Source of the DNA: a virus
Strand: one strand, 5' to 3'
IMG/VR virus record: IMGVR_UViG_3300025073_000085
Span: 1-43,552 of that record
DNA: 43,552 nucleotides
Below are positions 15,529 to 25,427 of this stretch, one piece after another. Position numbers and translations under genes: made by a program. Positions within the stretch are counted from its first letter, which is position 1. Each line of letters begins with the position of its first letter. The notes beneath the pieces are model-generated. The model was not told where the DNA came from. It ran no database searches and was given only the letters and a program-made list of their open reading frames with translations.

Positions 15529-18500
15529 CTATCTCGCCCCTACGGGTTCTTTGCTACGCTCCAATAACTGCTGGAATGACGAAGGTGTCGGCTGACTCGT
15601 CGTGGGGGCCTTCGTACGCCCCAACGGGTCGCTGAATGAGGACGGGACAGAAGCAGGAGTTGCCGTAGGACGGGAAGGAGCGGGTTGCTGCTCGCCCTGC
15701 TCCAATCGCTCGATGAGTCTATCCACCTCGTTGCGCTCCAGGCGACGCCCCAGTTTGGCATAGTCCTTCTGTAGTTGTTTCCTGGCCTTGATTGCCTTGA
15801 TAGCATCAGGGTCAATATCGTTCTTCCGGATAAGGGCAAGAGCCTCATTTACGGCTCTAGCAGTTTGCAGGCTCGATACCTTGCCCACGATAAAGAGCTT
15901 GGCGTCTACATCGGGATGACTCTTTCGGTATTTGTCTCGCGTGGATACCCCTAGCGCCAATCTTTTCAAGGTGTCAGTAGGAATGGCCTCATACCTCTCT
16001 ATGTCATCCTCCCATCTGAGTTTGGCATCATAGATGGGGTCGAAGGGGACGTAGTTAGTGCCCCCAAACTGAGAGGACAGTTCCTCCAGAGTCCTACCCC
16101 TACCTTCACCTTGTTGCCATGAGCGAATGGCAGAGCCAGCAGTAAGGGGCAACCCGCCCGTGACAGCATAAGCAATCCCCTGAAGGACATTCTTGGGGAA
16201 CTCCCCGCTTCGTATCTGCTTGCCATAGAAGTCCACATTCCTTATCTCGTCATAGGCAATCCTGGGCAAAGGCCCCAGCTTAGAAAGCGCAAAACGATGC
16301 ACTCCTGCAAAGGGCATAGGGAAGTCCACCCCCTCCACCTTACGGGGCACAACGGCTCGTATCAGGCTGCGGTAGGGGCCTCCTAGGCCTATCCTGGCCC
16401 CCCAGGGCGTCTTGATGGACATGAAATTGGGATGAGTCGGGTCAAGAGCCTCAAGCGCAGCTTGCTCCATGTCCTGCCCATGTTTCCAGGCAAAATACAC
16501 ACTACTCGTTACAGCTAACACTTCCGTCGTTGCCACCAGCGTCCCGACTCGGCGCAACGCAAAAGCCTCCGAAGGCGTGATGGTCTGCTTTGTGCCAAGC
16601 TTGACCATCGCCGTTACCGCATCGCTCATCAGAGCGGTGGGCTGTGTCAAGAATGAGATGGAGGTCAATAGCGCCCGGCGACTGGCCTGCTCCGCCTCCG
16701 ACCAACCTAGTCTCCGTCCTGAAATCCGTGGGACTATCTTGGTGGCATCATCGGCTGCAATAGCCATCGCCTCTTCTTCGCTACGCCCCAGGCGGATAGC
16801 CCCTTCATAAGAGGAGTCAAACACATCCTTTGCATGTCGCATCACGGGCCGATAGACCGACTCATTAAACTCCGTCCATATCTTCCCGATGCTAGGGACT
16901 TTCCAGATGCCAGGGATTTTCCCGATAAACCCAACGGAGAACTCCCTATCCACAGTACCCAGAGCCTGCATCCCCGTGGCCTCGGTAAAGCGACGCCAGG
17001 AATCGGCATTCTCAACAAGGTCGTCAAAAAGAGCCTGCTGTTTGTATGGTGCCCAGATACCCTTGCCCTTTGTGATTTGCCTGATAACCTCACGACTTAC
17101 GCCCACCGGGTCAGATAGCCAGACTACCGAACCCTGAACGGTCGTAGGGCTGAGGTCTCCTCCAAAGGCGGTAGCTCGCACATTATCAATGAACTGCCAC
17201 AGCCCGCTGGTGGGTCGCTCGGCAAGCCGTTTTATCTGCGCTGCATCCTCATCGGGGAAGTAGCGGTACACTCCCTCCTGGACGAATTGATACCCCTTGG
17301 CATTTGCAACCTTCCAGGCGGGGCGAAGACCTGCAATGGCTTCTCGTGTGACTCGTATCTCTTTTTCAAGAGCCAGAATGTCCTTGCCCTTCCTCGGTCC
17401 CCGACTGATAACGGGTTCAAGACCGTCACGCAGGGCTAAGAGGTCGCTATCCTCCAGGGAAGAGGCCAGGAAATCGTCTATGGCATCGGCCTGCTTCTCA
17501 GAGAGCCGAGCGCGACTGCCCAGAAGCGATTGTAGCCGTCCCCGCAGAGCGTCCATCTCTTTGACTAGGCCTGCATGTCCCGTCACTCGCAACGCCTCCG
17601 CCCTAGTCAACCCTCCAATGGCAGTCTTGTAAACACTCTTACCTGCCATGCCCGCAACGGCTTCATGCATCTCAGCACCTAGAAGATAAGCCACGTCGGT
17701 AATCGGGTTAAAGGTGTTGTCATGCTCCCACCGCTCTCGGCCTGTCTCATAAAAGCGAGTCTTTGCCCTGCTAGAGCGTCCCGCCGTCCTTGCCTGCTCG
17801 GCAAACAGTTCCTTGCCCACCTGCGGCTTTTCGATGTTGGACAGGAACATGGCTCCTGGCTTCGTTTGGAAACGCCCTATCTCCAGCCCATAGTCGGCTC
17901 GCACCTTCTGAAAAGCTCCATCCAAGGCTTTTGATGCCTCCTGGATAGCACTACGCTCCACGGGCGAAAGGTCATAAAGGTGGGGATTCTGGGCAATGTC
18001 ATAGAATGTGCCTGTCGCAGAATAATTAGCCTGCTCCGCCGTACCCAGGAAGCGAAGGGTGGACTTCTTCTGTCCCCTCACCACCTCTGGGCGGAAGACG
18101 GCATCTAATCGCCTCAGCGCAGGAGCGCGCACCATGGTGAAGTCGGTGGCAACCACTCCACGCACGTTCCCTTCGGCTATCCAGCCAGCCAGGATATCCT
18201 CTTTCATCTCCAGGGAGCGATGGAAGCGACGCTGAAGTTGCCTCAGTACCGGCGTGGCATCTAGCAACCGAGTGACAACTCCTGGCCTATCTCGTTTGAT
18301 AATCGCCCTGGCGATGTTCAAGGCTCGATCAGTTGCCGAGGGCGAGGGCTGCCCTGGGGTAATGGGAGGTTCTATTTCGGCAGGGGGAATGACAGGAGGC
18401 TCACCCGCCCCCTTGCCTGCTGTGCCCACAAACCTTGGTGGTGTGCCCAACCCTTCGCCCGCCGCTCTAGCTGCTGGGGGCGCGGTTGGAACGGCAGCCC

Positions 18501-20400
18501 CAGAAGCCAGAGGCGTCCTTGCAGGGGAAGGAGGTGAAACCCCTGCAAGACCTTCCCCTGGGACAGTCGGCGTTTCAGGTGCAACTTCCGCTACTGGTTT
18601 ACGAGAAGGCACTCTTGCACGGCGCGGCGGAACCACCGTTTCCGTAACGGGAGCGACGGGTTGCGTCGGGACGGCTTTGGCAAGATTGGGATACTCCGCC
18701 AGCACTTCAGCCGGGACGGGCTTGCCTTCGGAGAGGGCTTTCTTAACCAGATATGCATGAGGATCATCAACACTGGCGGGAATCCCCTCACCAACGTTCG
18801 GGTAATCCGCGGGATTGGGCAATTCATTAGAAACTCTACTTATTTGACGAGGGATTTTAGCATTCCATTCCCGCATCATCTCTTTTTGTAAGTCAGGATG
18901 TAAATCGGCAACCCGCAGCAAAAATACCTTTCCTCCTTCTACTTTGCGACCTAATGCCCCAGGCAGTGGATTCCCTGCATAGCTACGGGCTGGTGCATAA
19001 TCCATTGCAATCCCCCCCCTCAGAGGAAGAGTCTCAAATGATTTGGAGGGTTTACGACCAGTAAACCAGAAGGCATCTTTGAACTCCGCCCTCGTCATCT
19101 GCCACGGCTCTTTGGCAGCCCCCGTCACTGGCAACGGCTGCGGGGCACGGGCTTGTTGAAGTTTAAGCTGATCATCCATTGAGACCTGCGTCCGCACACC
19201 CTTGCCAGCAGGAGTAACAGTCGTATCGGGTGCGCCCATCATGCCCGCTTGGACACCCGCCTCTGGTGTCCCTGGCTCGGCACGGGGAAGGCGCACCGAT
19301 GGTTCGGCTTGCAGCCCCCGCAACGCTCGTTTCATCGCAGCAAGCTCGCCCCGTAAGGAAGTTAGCGATTGGCCGCTCGTCGCCCCCTTAAAGCCCGTCC
19401 GCACCATACGCACGGTTTCCATATCTATTGCATCGCCCCAGTCAGATGACCCATAGGGATTACGCCCTTCTCTGCGCGCAATCTCTAGCAGTTGCTCGTT
19501 TGTGAGTCCCGTAGCCCAACGGGGACGAACTACTTTAGCAGTAACCATCCCCTCCACCCTGGCCGACATCGCATCAATGTCATTCACCAGTTGGGCTATG
19601 CTATTCGCAGGGGTATCGGCAAAAGCCTCGGCCAGACCGCCGCCAGGAGGTTCTGTTATCTCATCAGGTCGTCTTATGAAATCGTCCAGTTGGGCTAACA
19701 GGCCATCCACATCGTCGTCAGGTATCCGACCAAGGCGCAGGAACCCACGCTGACTCTCTAATGCCGTCCTGAGCGCAGGCGCACGTTTGGAAACGGTAGC
19801 CAGTGCCTCCTCCGTCGCTCTCTTGCTCGCCCTGCCCAATAGCCGTGCTCCTGCACCTATCTCTTTGCCAAAGCCCACCACGGGGAGCACGTTGAGAGGG
19901 TCAGCAGCAAGTTCCAAGGCTCCCTTCACTCCTATATCAACCCCTCGGAAACTGCGCCCCTTGGGTAAAGGAACTTTGACGGGCAGCACGGGCACACGAG
20001 CCGCGGGAAAGTCAGATTGCTTCCATGCTTGGAAGGGGCCAACCTCTTTCGTCAGGCGCTCTAGTTGCTGCTCCCCAGGGATAAGACGCTGTGCAGCTTC
20101 GGTAAGAGTTGACGCAGATGCCTCCACTATATTCTGGTATGCCTCGAAGCCTGTGATAGCCTTGCGCTGCTGGAACAAGGTCGTTCCTTGTGCCTCTGCC
20201 TCCTCAGCACGTCGTTTCAGGCCAAATGGGTCATTGGGGTCTGGCGGTAGGTTAGGATTGCGTATTCGCTCGCCTGTCCCACGCTCCCCAAGGGAGGCGA
20301 ACTGGTCAGCCTGAGCCTTGCGTGCAGCCAGTTCCTTGAATTTCTCAAAGACGGGGTCACGACGAGGCCCAAAGCGCCACCAAGCATTATTGGTGGTCAT
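15529..20400 (-). CDS. Giant internal virion / polyvalent protein (1623 aa)
   Basis: The largest gene of the genome. Residues 1-240 are helical with a small hydrophobic patch (ALELAADPLNVLPVVGFG). Residues about 433-500 (WQMTRAEFKDAFWFTG ... AMDYAPARSYAG ... GKVFLLRVADL) recall an ADP-ribosyltransferase-like fold. Residues about 540-575 (AYLVKKALSEGKPVPAEVL) form a motif common in phage polyvalent proteins. Residues 575-690 are a Pro/Ala/Thr-rich linker. The C-terminal 900 residues are largely helical and end in a region like the large polyvalent-protein-associated domains. Its position between portal and scaffold, and its size, suggest a protein packaged in the head and ejected with DNA. Confidence 0.65.
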   Translation of the reverse strand: MTTNNAWWRFGPRRDPVFEKFKELAARKAQADQFASLGERGTGERIRNPNLPPDPNDPFGLKRRAEEAEAQGTTLFQQRKAITGFEAYQNIVEASASTLTEAAQRLIPGEQQLERLTKEVGPFQAWKQSDFPAARVPVLPVKVPLPKGRSFRGVDIGVKGALELAADPLNVLPVVGFGKEIGAGARLLGRASKRATEEALATVSKRAPALRTALESQRGFLRLGRIPDDDVDGLLAQLDDFIRRPDEITEPPGGGLAEAFADTPANSIAQLVNDIDAMSARVEGMVTAKVVRPRWATGLTNEQLLEIARREGRNPYGSSDWGDAIDMETVRMVRTGFKGATSGQSLTSLRGELAAMKRALRGLQAEPSVRLPRAEPGTPEAGVQAGMMGAPDTTVTPAGKGVRTQVSMDDQLKLQQARAPQPLPVTGAAKEPWQMTRAEFKDAFWFTGRKPSKSFETLPLRGGIAMDYAPARSYAGNPLPGALGRKVEGGKVFLLRVADLHPDLQKEMMREWNAKIPRQISRVSNELPNPADYPNVGEGIPASVDDPHAYLVKKALSEGKPVPAEVLAEYPNLAKAVPTQPVAPVTETVVPPRRARVPSRKPVAEVAPETPTVPGEGLAGVSPPSPARTPLASGAAVPTAPPAARAAGEGLGTPPRFVGTAGKGAGEPPVIPPAEIEPPITPGQPSPSATDRALNIARAIIKRDRPGVVTRLLDATPVLRQLQRRFHRSLEMKEDILAGWIAEGNVRGVVATDFTMVRAPALRRLDAVFRPEVVRGQKKSTLRFLGTAEQANYSATGTFYDIAQNPHLYDLSPVERSAIQEASKALDGAFQKVRADYGLEIGRFQTKPGAMFLSNIEKPQVGKELFAEQARTAGRSSRAKTRFYETGRERWEHDNTFNPITDVAYLLGAEMHEAVAGMAGKSVYKTAIGGLTRAEALRVTGHAGLVKEMDALRGRLQSLLGSRARLSEKQADAIDDFLASSLEDSDLLALRDGLEPVISRGPRKGKDILALEKEIRVTREAIAGLRPAWKVANAKGYQFVQEGVYRYFPDEDAAQIKRLAERPTSGLWQFIDNVRATAFGGDLSPTTVQGSVVWLSDPVGVSREVIRQITKGKGIWAPYKQQALFDDLVENADSWRRFTEATGMQALGTVDREFSVGFIGKIPGIWKVPSIGKIWTEFNESVYRPVMRHAKDVFDSSYEGAIRLGRSEEEAMAIAADDATKIVPRISGRRLGWSEAEQASRRALLTSISFLTQPTALMSDAVTAMVKLGTKQTITPSEAFALRRVGTLVATTEVLAVTSSVYFAWKHGQDMEQAALEALDPTHPNFMSIKTPWGARIGLGGPYRSLIRAVVPRKVEGVDFPMPFAGVHRFALSKLGPLPRIAYDEIRNVDFYGKQIRSGEFPKNVLQGIAYAVTGGLPLTAGSAIRSWQQGEGRGRTLEELSSQFGGTNYVPFDPIYDAKLRWEDDIERYEAIPTDTLKRLALGVSTRDKYRKSHPDVDAKLFIVGKVSSLQTARAVNEALALIRKNDIDPDAIKAIKARKQLQKDYAKLGRRLERNEVDRLIERLEQGEQQPAPSRPTATPASVPSSFSDPLGRTKAPTTSQPTPSSFQQLLERSKEPVGAR

Positions 20401-22682
20401 GCCCCTGTCCTAATCGTACCTGGTGCAAAGCGGGTCATCCTCCGCGGCCCCCCAATAGCCGTCGCCATGCGCTCCTCTTCCAGGAAGTCCTCGCTTGGAA
20501 CCCCGAAGCTCTTTGCCAGTTCTGTATAAAGTGTCCTCTGCGTAGGCGACTGTTGCCGAATAGTCTGTAGAGAACGTGGCCTTAGTGCGCCCCCTGTAAG
20601 CTGGGACAGGCTTGTTGTCCTGGGTCGTCTCAGAAAGTCGGGTAACTGCTGCGGTGGCACTTGATAAGTCGGACCGAAAAGCCCCGATTGCCCAAGAAGA
20701 GCCTGTATCTGCTGGGGCGTGAGCACGGCCTCGCCACCTTCCACTTGTGCCAACCGCGGTTGCCCCAGATAGCCAGGCACGATACCCCCCCCTTGGAACT
20801 CAGGGATATTCCGATTCTTTTTCTTGGCATCTTCTTCCTTGCCCAACTCCTGAAGGAACTTACCAACGCTGCCCAGCATAGACGGCTCGCGTTGTCCCTG
20901 CTCGGTTGGAGATGGTACAGAGGGAATATGTTGCTCTTCTGATCTCGGTATAGAGAGTGTCCGTTCCCCAAATGGTGCATTCCTAAAAATCCCTTCATCC
21001 CCCGTGAACTCCGATTGCTTTCCAAAGCTCTCATCACCCGTAAATGGACTTTGCCGCGCAAACCCCTCGTCCTGCTCTCTCACGCTCTGCATGACGGTGG
21101 GAGGCTTACGCAGTGAGGTAGGTTGGGCAATACCCATCTCCTCCTCTTCCGTCGCTGGTTGCCCTGGCTCTAGCTCCGCCGCGGTTGCTGGGCGTCCTGC
21201 CGCGAAGGGGTCCCTAGCCCCTGTGCGAGCCAACCATTGCTCCCATGTCTCGTCAGGCAGAATAGCATTCGGATCTCCCGCCTCCCCGTATCCAGACCCA
21301 AGAGACGGCTTTGCTGGAGATGGAACCCCACCTGCAAATCGGTCTGGAAGCACATGCGTATCCATCCACGCATTGCGTTCCTCTTGCGTCATGGCGTTCC
21401 AGACATCATTCGGGACATACGCATTGGTTCCCCAACCAGGAGGAGGAGTATTCATACCTCCTACCCCACCAACACCTCCACCTGTCGCTACCTCCCGTGC
21501 CGTCGCCAGAGTCTCACCCGGCGCATAGGGTTTGCCTGTTACGGGGCTTATTGCTGTCAAGGGAGGAGAGGGAGGTGGCTCATAAGCCGGCACAGTATTG
21601 ATGCCCGGTATGTCCAGGAAGAACGCCTGTGCCTGCCGCTGTAGTATCTGGGCCAACGGCGCAATCCGCTCCCCCACCAGGGCGGGATTGTCCCGCTCCA
21701 ACGCCCCTGTATAAAGAGCCACAAGCGTGAGATAGTCGCTGGGAGCCTGGGCTATCTCCAGCGCCTTGTTCAATCTATCCATCGCGATGGTGTGATTGAG
21801 TTGCCGTCGCTCTATCTGAGTATCAAAATCGTAGAGAGCCTGGGCATACCTGAGGTTCGGGTCGTCAAGGGCATTGAGGTCAGACACTTTCTTCAAGGCA
21901 TTCGCTATCATGTCCTTGATGCTGAGTTGCGGGTCTTTGATGGGAGCACGAGGTTGACGAGCCGTGATGACCTGCTTGCCACTGGCGTCGGTATAGCCAT
22001 ACTGGTCAATGCTCCAACCACCCTCCTCTACAGTGCCGAGAAATTGCTCGGTGGGTCCCGCTCCCGCGGCCACCTCACTGACTCGTTTATAGGAACCCGA
22101 CGTGGAGTCCCAGGCAAACTCCTGCCCCCCCGATTGCATTGTCCATTGAGGATTACCCTGGGCATCGGTGGGAGGAGGCGTAGGTCCACCCGCACCCTCA
22201 ACCCGTTTGTAGTCTCCAATGGTAGAGTCCCAGGAATAGACCTGACCACCTTCTTCAATGGTGCGTGGTTGACCTTCAGGCAGGGGATAACGCTCCTTGC
22301 CCCCCTGGGCGGCAAGCCGTTGTTCCGTTATCGCAGCATTTATCGCTGCGTTATCAGGAACCATCTTGTAAAGAGGGAGGCCGCCCTCTTTCAGCAAAAC
22401 GGCATTCCCCTTGGCATCTTTGCCCCATTCATCTTCCGTTGTACCAACCCGTTCCACTTTCATGGGGGGCCACGCAGCCTCGGAGGGCCACCCCTTTGGG
22501 CGCGCCTTCGCTATTTCGGCCTCTAGTGCAGTTGCACCCTTAATCAAATCCTCGCTCGAAACGACAACCACACTTTCGTTTGGTGACATGACCTTGAAGA
22601 ACCCTGGCCGATAGGGAGTCCCCGCCGCTTCAACGGTATAGTCGTACTGTTCGAGAAGCGTCTTGGCCTCTTGTGGTGTCAT
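20397..22682 (-). CDS. Internal virion / ejection-type protein (761 aa) with internal repeats
   Basis: A 761-aa protein overlapping both neighbours. Residues about 145-225 contain two clear copies of GG-x-(V/E)-(Y/F)-x-WDST-x-G-x-YKRV and a more diverged third (GGWSIDQYGYTDASGK). Residues about 240-345 are helical (ANALKKVSDLNALDDPNLRY). The long C-terminal half is Pro/Gly/Gln-rich with FTGDE repeats, and includes QVEGGEAVLTPQQIQALL, a motif type also seen near the ends of tape measure proteins. It lies between portal and giant protein, like ejection proteins of short-tailed phages. No family recognised. Confidence 0.55.
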   Translation of the reverse strand: MTPQEAKTLLEQYDYTVEAAGTPYRPGFFKVMSPNESVVVVSSEDLIKGATALEAEIAKARPKGWPSEAAWPPMKVERVGTTEDEWGKDAKGNAVLLKEGGLPLYKMVPDNAAINAAITEQRLAAQGGKERYPLPEGQPRTIEEGGQVYSWDSTIGDYKRVEGAGGPTPPPTDAQGNPQWTMQSGGQEFAWDSTSGSYKRVSEVAAGAGPTEQFLGTVEEGGWSIDQYGYTDASGKQVITARQPRAPIKDPQLSIKDMIANALKKVSDLNALDDPNLRYAQALYDFDTQIERRQLNHTIAMDRLNKALEIAQAPSDYLTLVALYTGALERDNPALVGERIAPLAQILQRQAQAFFLDIPGINTVPAYEPPPSPPLTAISPVTGKPYAPGETLATAREVATGGGVGGVGGMNTPPPGWGTNAYVPNDVWNAMTQEERNAWMDTHVLPDRFAGGVPSPAKPSLGSGYGEAGDPNAILPDETWEQWLARTGARDPFAAGRPATAAELEPGQPATEEEEMGIAQPTSLRKPPTVMQSVREQDEGFARQSPFTGDESFGKQSEFTGDEGIFRNAPFGERTLSIPRSEEQHIPSVPSPTEQGQREPSMLGSVGKFLQELGKEEDAKKKNRNIPEFQGGGIVPGYLGQPRLAQVEGGEAVLTPQQIQALLGQSGLFGPTYQVPPQQLPDFLRRPRTTSLSQLTGGALRPRSLQTIRQQSPTQRTLYTELAKSFGVPSEDFLEEERMATAIGGPRRMTRFAPGTIRTGA

Positions 22683-22936
22683 GCCTTCTCACCCTTGCCC
22701 AGGAAGTCCAGAAATGCGCCTACGGAGCCTGCCTTCTCTATCTCGGCCATGCGCTGCTCCTCCGTCATGGTAGGCCACCGAGAGGCCATCGCCCGTATCG
22801 CATCACGCTTGCGGTCATACATGACCTCACCAACGGCAGGCGTCGTGGCCTCCTTCTCCCTGGCCTTCTGCTCCAAGATATGAAGATGCTCCACGCCTTT
22901 CATAATCACCCTGTCTACCCTGTTAAGACGCGACAT
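22679..22936 (-). CDS. Small helical hypothetical protein
   Basis: An 85-aa protein. ATG 22936 is chosen because GGGGAGG lies 6 bases upstream; the frame stays open to 23002. It is charged and helical throughout (RVDRVIMKGVEHLHILEQKA; TMTEEQRMAEIEKAGSVGAF). The stop overlaps the start of the 761-aa gene. It may be an accessory to the portal or ejection machinery. No family recognised. Confidence 0.6.
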   Translation of the reverse strand: MSRLNRVDRVIMKGVEHLHILEQKAREKEATTPAVGEVMYDRKRDAIRAMASRWPTMTEEQRMAEIEKAGSVGAFLDFLGKGEKA

Positions 22937-23042
22937 TATGAACCTCCCCAATTGAGTTTTGAAGGTGCTTCCGATGACGGATACGCCACGCCTCTTCTTC
23001 ACTACCTGTCATTGCCCTCATCAGCAGTCTATCATGCACCAT
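22923..23042 (-). CDS. Very small hypothetical protein
   Basis: A 39-aa open frame starting at ATG 23042, overlapping the TGA of 23032-23349, and ending 14 bases inside the next gene. It is helical and rich in His, Arg and Glu (TGSEEEAWRIRHRKHLQNS). No strong Shine-Dalgarno; translation would depend on coupling to the upstream gene. It fills an otherwise empty stretch, the main reason to call it. Confidence 0.4.
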   Translation of the reverse strand: MVHDRLLMRAMTGSEEEAWRIRHRKHLQNSIGEVHNVAS

Positions 23043-23349
23043 GAAACCGCAAGGGAAAATCCACATGGGATTGCTGAACAACTGCATTGCAGCCGTCATA
23101 AACGACGTGCCTCTTTGCGCTGTCTTCAACCATCTCTGTCACGGGGAATTGAGCCTGCATCCACTCACCCCAACAGAACGGACAGAAGGAATGTTCACTC
23201 CGTTTCCTGCCGCCATCTGGTAAGAGAACTTGAATGTCAATGTATTGGCGTTCAAACACCCCGTGGATAGCGCACTCCATCATGTGAGGCGTGGGGAGAG
23301 ACAAACTCATTCCAATCCCTGAAGCAACAAACGTAATATCCTTTTCCAT
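23032..23349 (-). CDS. Hypothetical protein with zinc-knuckle
   Basis: A 105-aa protein starting one base after the portal's stop. It contains HMMECAIHGVFERQYIDI and SFCPFCWGEW (residues about 22-40 and 54-63). The CPFC pair, with the earlier Cys/His, could bind zinc. A nearby MVEDSAKRHVVYDGCNAVV block adds another Cys. Small zinc proteins recur throughout this genome. No specific family recognised. Confidence 0.6.
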   Translation of the reverse strand: MEKDITFVASGIGMSLSLPTPHMMECAIHGVFERQYIDIQVLLPDGGRKRSEHSFCPFCWGEWMQAQFPVTEMVEDSAKRHVVYDGCNAVVQQSHVDFPLRFHGA

Positions 23350-25131
23350 CTACGTCTCTCTTCTTCCCGTTCCTGGCCCAGACGGGGCTGGCTTTACCGT
23401 TTCACTTGACAACGCTTGCCTTATCTCACCTTGCGCCTCAGTCGCAGGCGGAGTGAAGCCATCACCAGCGGGTTGAGGAGCAGGGGCACTCCCGTTCTGT
23501 CCCTGAGCGGCCATCAACGCCAGTTGCTCCTCGTACATCGGCTGGACACCCTCGCCACGCCGTATCTTCTCGGCCACAGCCGCAAAGAGAATGGGGTCAT
23601 TCATGACGGTCTCAAGGTCTATCTGGTCTTGCTCCCCACTGGTATCATCCAGCATCATGTCCTCCTCCCAGAACCGCTTCCGACTCTTCAGTTTCTGCAA
23701 GACGAGTTGGGAACCCTGCTGGACCCGTTGCATCCTCACCGCCTCATCCGATTGAGGATACTGGGCGGTGATGTGATAGGAACCATTGAGCATTGCAGGG
23801 GACAATCTGTGACCCTCAACAGTGATGGCCTCTCCCCAGGTGGCAAGCATCTGAAGATACATGCTCATCACGTCGCCTGTCATATAGGCAAGCTGCTCTA
23901 TGGTCTCCACAAATCTGTTTCGCGCCAGGGCAACCATGAGAGCGTGCTGTCCCACGGTATCCACACCAACCTCACGGCTTCCAAACGACGGCCTGGGTAT
24001 TGTGGCCTCCACTATCTCGGTATCAATGCGAGTAGCTAACTCCGCCATGAACTGAGGCAGTTGAGGAGAGGGTAAGAACCCCATCGTGCGAACATCAACC
24101 CCCCCTACGATAGCCTGGGAAGACAGGGCAAGTTTGGCAGCGAGTTCCTCTGCACTACCCGCGGTTGCCAGTACCCCAAAGGCAGTCTTGCCCCATATCT
24201 CCATCTCAGCACTACGAATCTGGTCATACTGCTGAATCAACTCCATGACAGGCCAGAGGATACCCTGGGCTATCTTCTCAGGTCGCAATCCATCCTGATT
24301 CGCTTCGGTGTCACCAAAGCCACCAAAGGCATGACGAAACGGCACAAGACCGTGGCGATTCTCCTCTTGCAGGATGATCGCACCCCCAACCTCCGTCGTA
24401 GTGTAGTCAGGCGTGTAGTGCCGGGTGACATCAAGCATCTCAAACGCTGCACCCTCCAGTTTATCACCCACCAAGATGATATTCTCACCATCCTCGGTGT
24501 CCATAGCGGCACGAGCATCCTCCAGCATGGCATTGATGTCCCGACGATACATCCTGAGCCGTTTGACTGTCAAGGTGGGAACACGCTCAAAGGGCGGTAT
24601 CAGAACACTGTATGGATGGATGGGCAGTAGCAAGAAGGGATTGAAGTTGGCCTTGCGTTCCTCATAAGTCTTGACCTTTACTTCATAGTCTGAGTCTCCT
24701 CGCTCAGGGGGACGCGGCTTTCCAGCAAGCGAAAAACCTATCTCGAATCCACCGTAGCTGTACTTTGCCATGTCCCGCCCAACTATCTTGGCCGGTATCC
24801 TCGGTTCCGCACGAGACGAACTTGTCCAGATAACAGTTGAAGCGATTTCCACCTCATCCACGTCGGTCTGAGTCTCTTTGGGCTTCTTATCCTGCTCATC
24901 CCTCTTAAACCGCGGCTTATACGGCATGATGTTATCGGACACATGGTCAAGGATAACTCGCCCGCGGTTGCTCCGATACGTGGCTCGCTCCTTAGCCTCA
25001 GCAGGAGGCCACACGGCATATGTTCCATTGGTAAAGGTATCGATGATAGCCCATTTAGCATGGGTGGCAGACCACGCCTTCTCAAGCTCGGTCCTATCAC
25101 CCTTGATTTGCGTGATGTCAGGTTGAGACAT
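23350..25131 (-). CDS. Portal protein
   Basis: A 593-aa protein (ATG 25131; GAGG about 9 bases upstream). It starts with a helical clip (QIKGDRTELEKAWSATHAKW). The middle has the usual portal-type alternation (FNPFLLLPIHPYSVLIPP) and a long helix with MELIQQYDQIRSAEMEIWG. The C-terminal third is helical (VARNRFVETIEQLAYMTGDVMSMYLQ-type), then Pro/Gly-rich. Length, position two genes after TerL and layout fit the dodecameric portal that forms the DNA channel. The sequence is divergent, so the call rests on context as much as on motifs. Confidence 0.75.
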   Translation of the reverse strand: MSQPDITQIKGDRTELEKAWSATHAKWAIIDTFTNGTYAVWPPAEAKERATYRSNRGRVILDHVSDNIMPYKPRFKRDEQDKKPKETQTDVDEVEIASTVIWTSSSRAEPRIPAKIVGRDMAKYSYGGFEIGFSLAGKPRPPERGDSDYEVKVKTYEERKANFNPFLLLPIHPYSVLIPPFERVPTLTVKRLRMYRRDINAMLEDARAAMDTEDGENIILVGDKLEGAAFEMLDVTRHYTPDYTTTEVGGAIILQEENRHGLVPFRHAFGGFGDTEANQDGLRPEKIAQGILWPVMELIQQYDQIRSAEMEIWGKTAFGVLATAGSAEELAAKLALSSQAIVGGVDVRTMGFLPSPQLPQFMAELATRIDTEIVEATIPRPSFGSREVGVDTVGQHALMVALARNRFVETIEQLAYMTGDVMSMYLQMLATWGEAITVEGHRLSPAMLNGSYHITAQYPQSDEAVRMQRVQQGSQLVLQKLKSRKRFWEEDMMLDDTSGEQDQIDLETVMNDPILFAAVAEKIRRGEGVQPMYEEQLALMAAQGQNGSAPAPQPAGDGFTPPATEAQGEIRQALSSETVKPAPSGPGTGRRET

Positions 25132-25423
25132 GGACAGGAGCCTCATCGAGATGGATTATGTTGCCACCACAACCATTCAGTATGCAATAACGACCCAGCC
25201 TCAAGGGGGGTTCATTCTCACACTTGTCGCATCGGCCCCACGGTTCCGGAGAAGGGGCTTTGCCAAGCCAACTCTCGAATAAGAACAGGAGATGATAAAA
25301 GTCCCCTGGGGACAACGCCGCAAGAGGAAAGGGTCTATCCCCGCGCGCTTTTACCACAAGGGCTTTGATCTGTTGCTCTAGTGTCAACTCCTCACCCGAT
25401 TCAGAATTATGCAAGATGCTCAA
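25118..25423 (-). CDS. Zinc-ribbon hypothetical protein between TerL and portal
   Basis: A 101-aa protein. I prefer the TTG at 25423, since AGGGAGG overlapping the TerL stop is 10 bases upstream. The frame extends to 25492 inside TerL. The helical N-terminal part (EELTLEQQIKALVVKARG) is followed by GDFYHLLFLFESWLG and a four-Cys ribbon CDKC...YCILNGC. It overlaps the portal start by 14 bases. A small zinc protein of the packaging module; specific role unknown. Confidence 0.55.
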   Translation of the reverse strand: MSILHNSESGEELTLEQQIKALVVKARGDRPFPLAALSPGDFYHLLFLFESWLGKAPSPEPWGRCDKCENEPPLRLGRYCILNGCGGNIIHLDEAPVHVST

Positions 25424-25427
25424 TATC

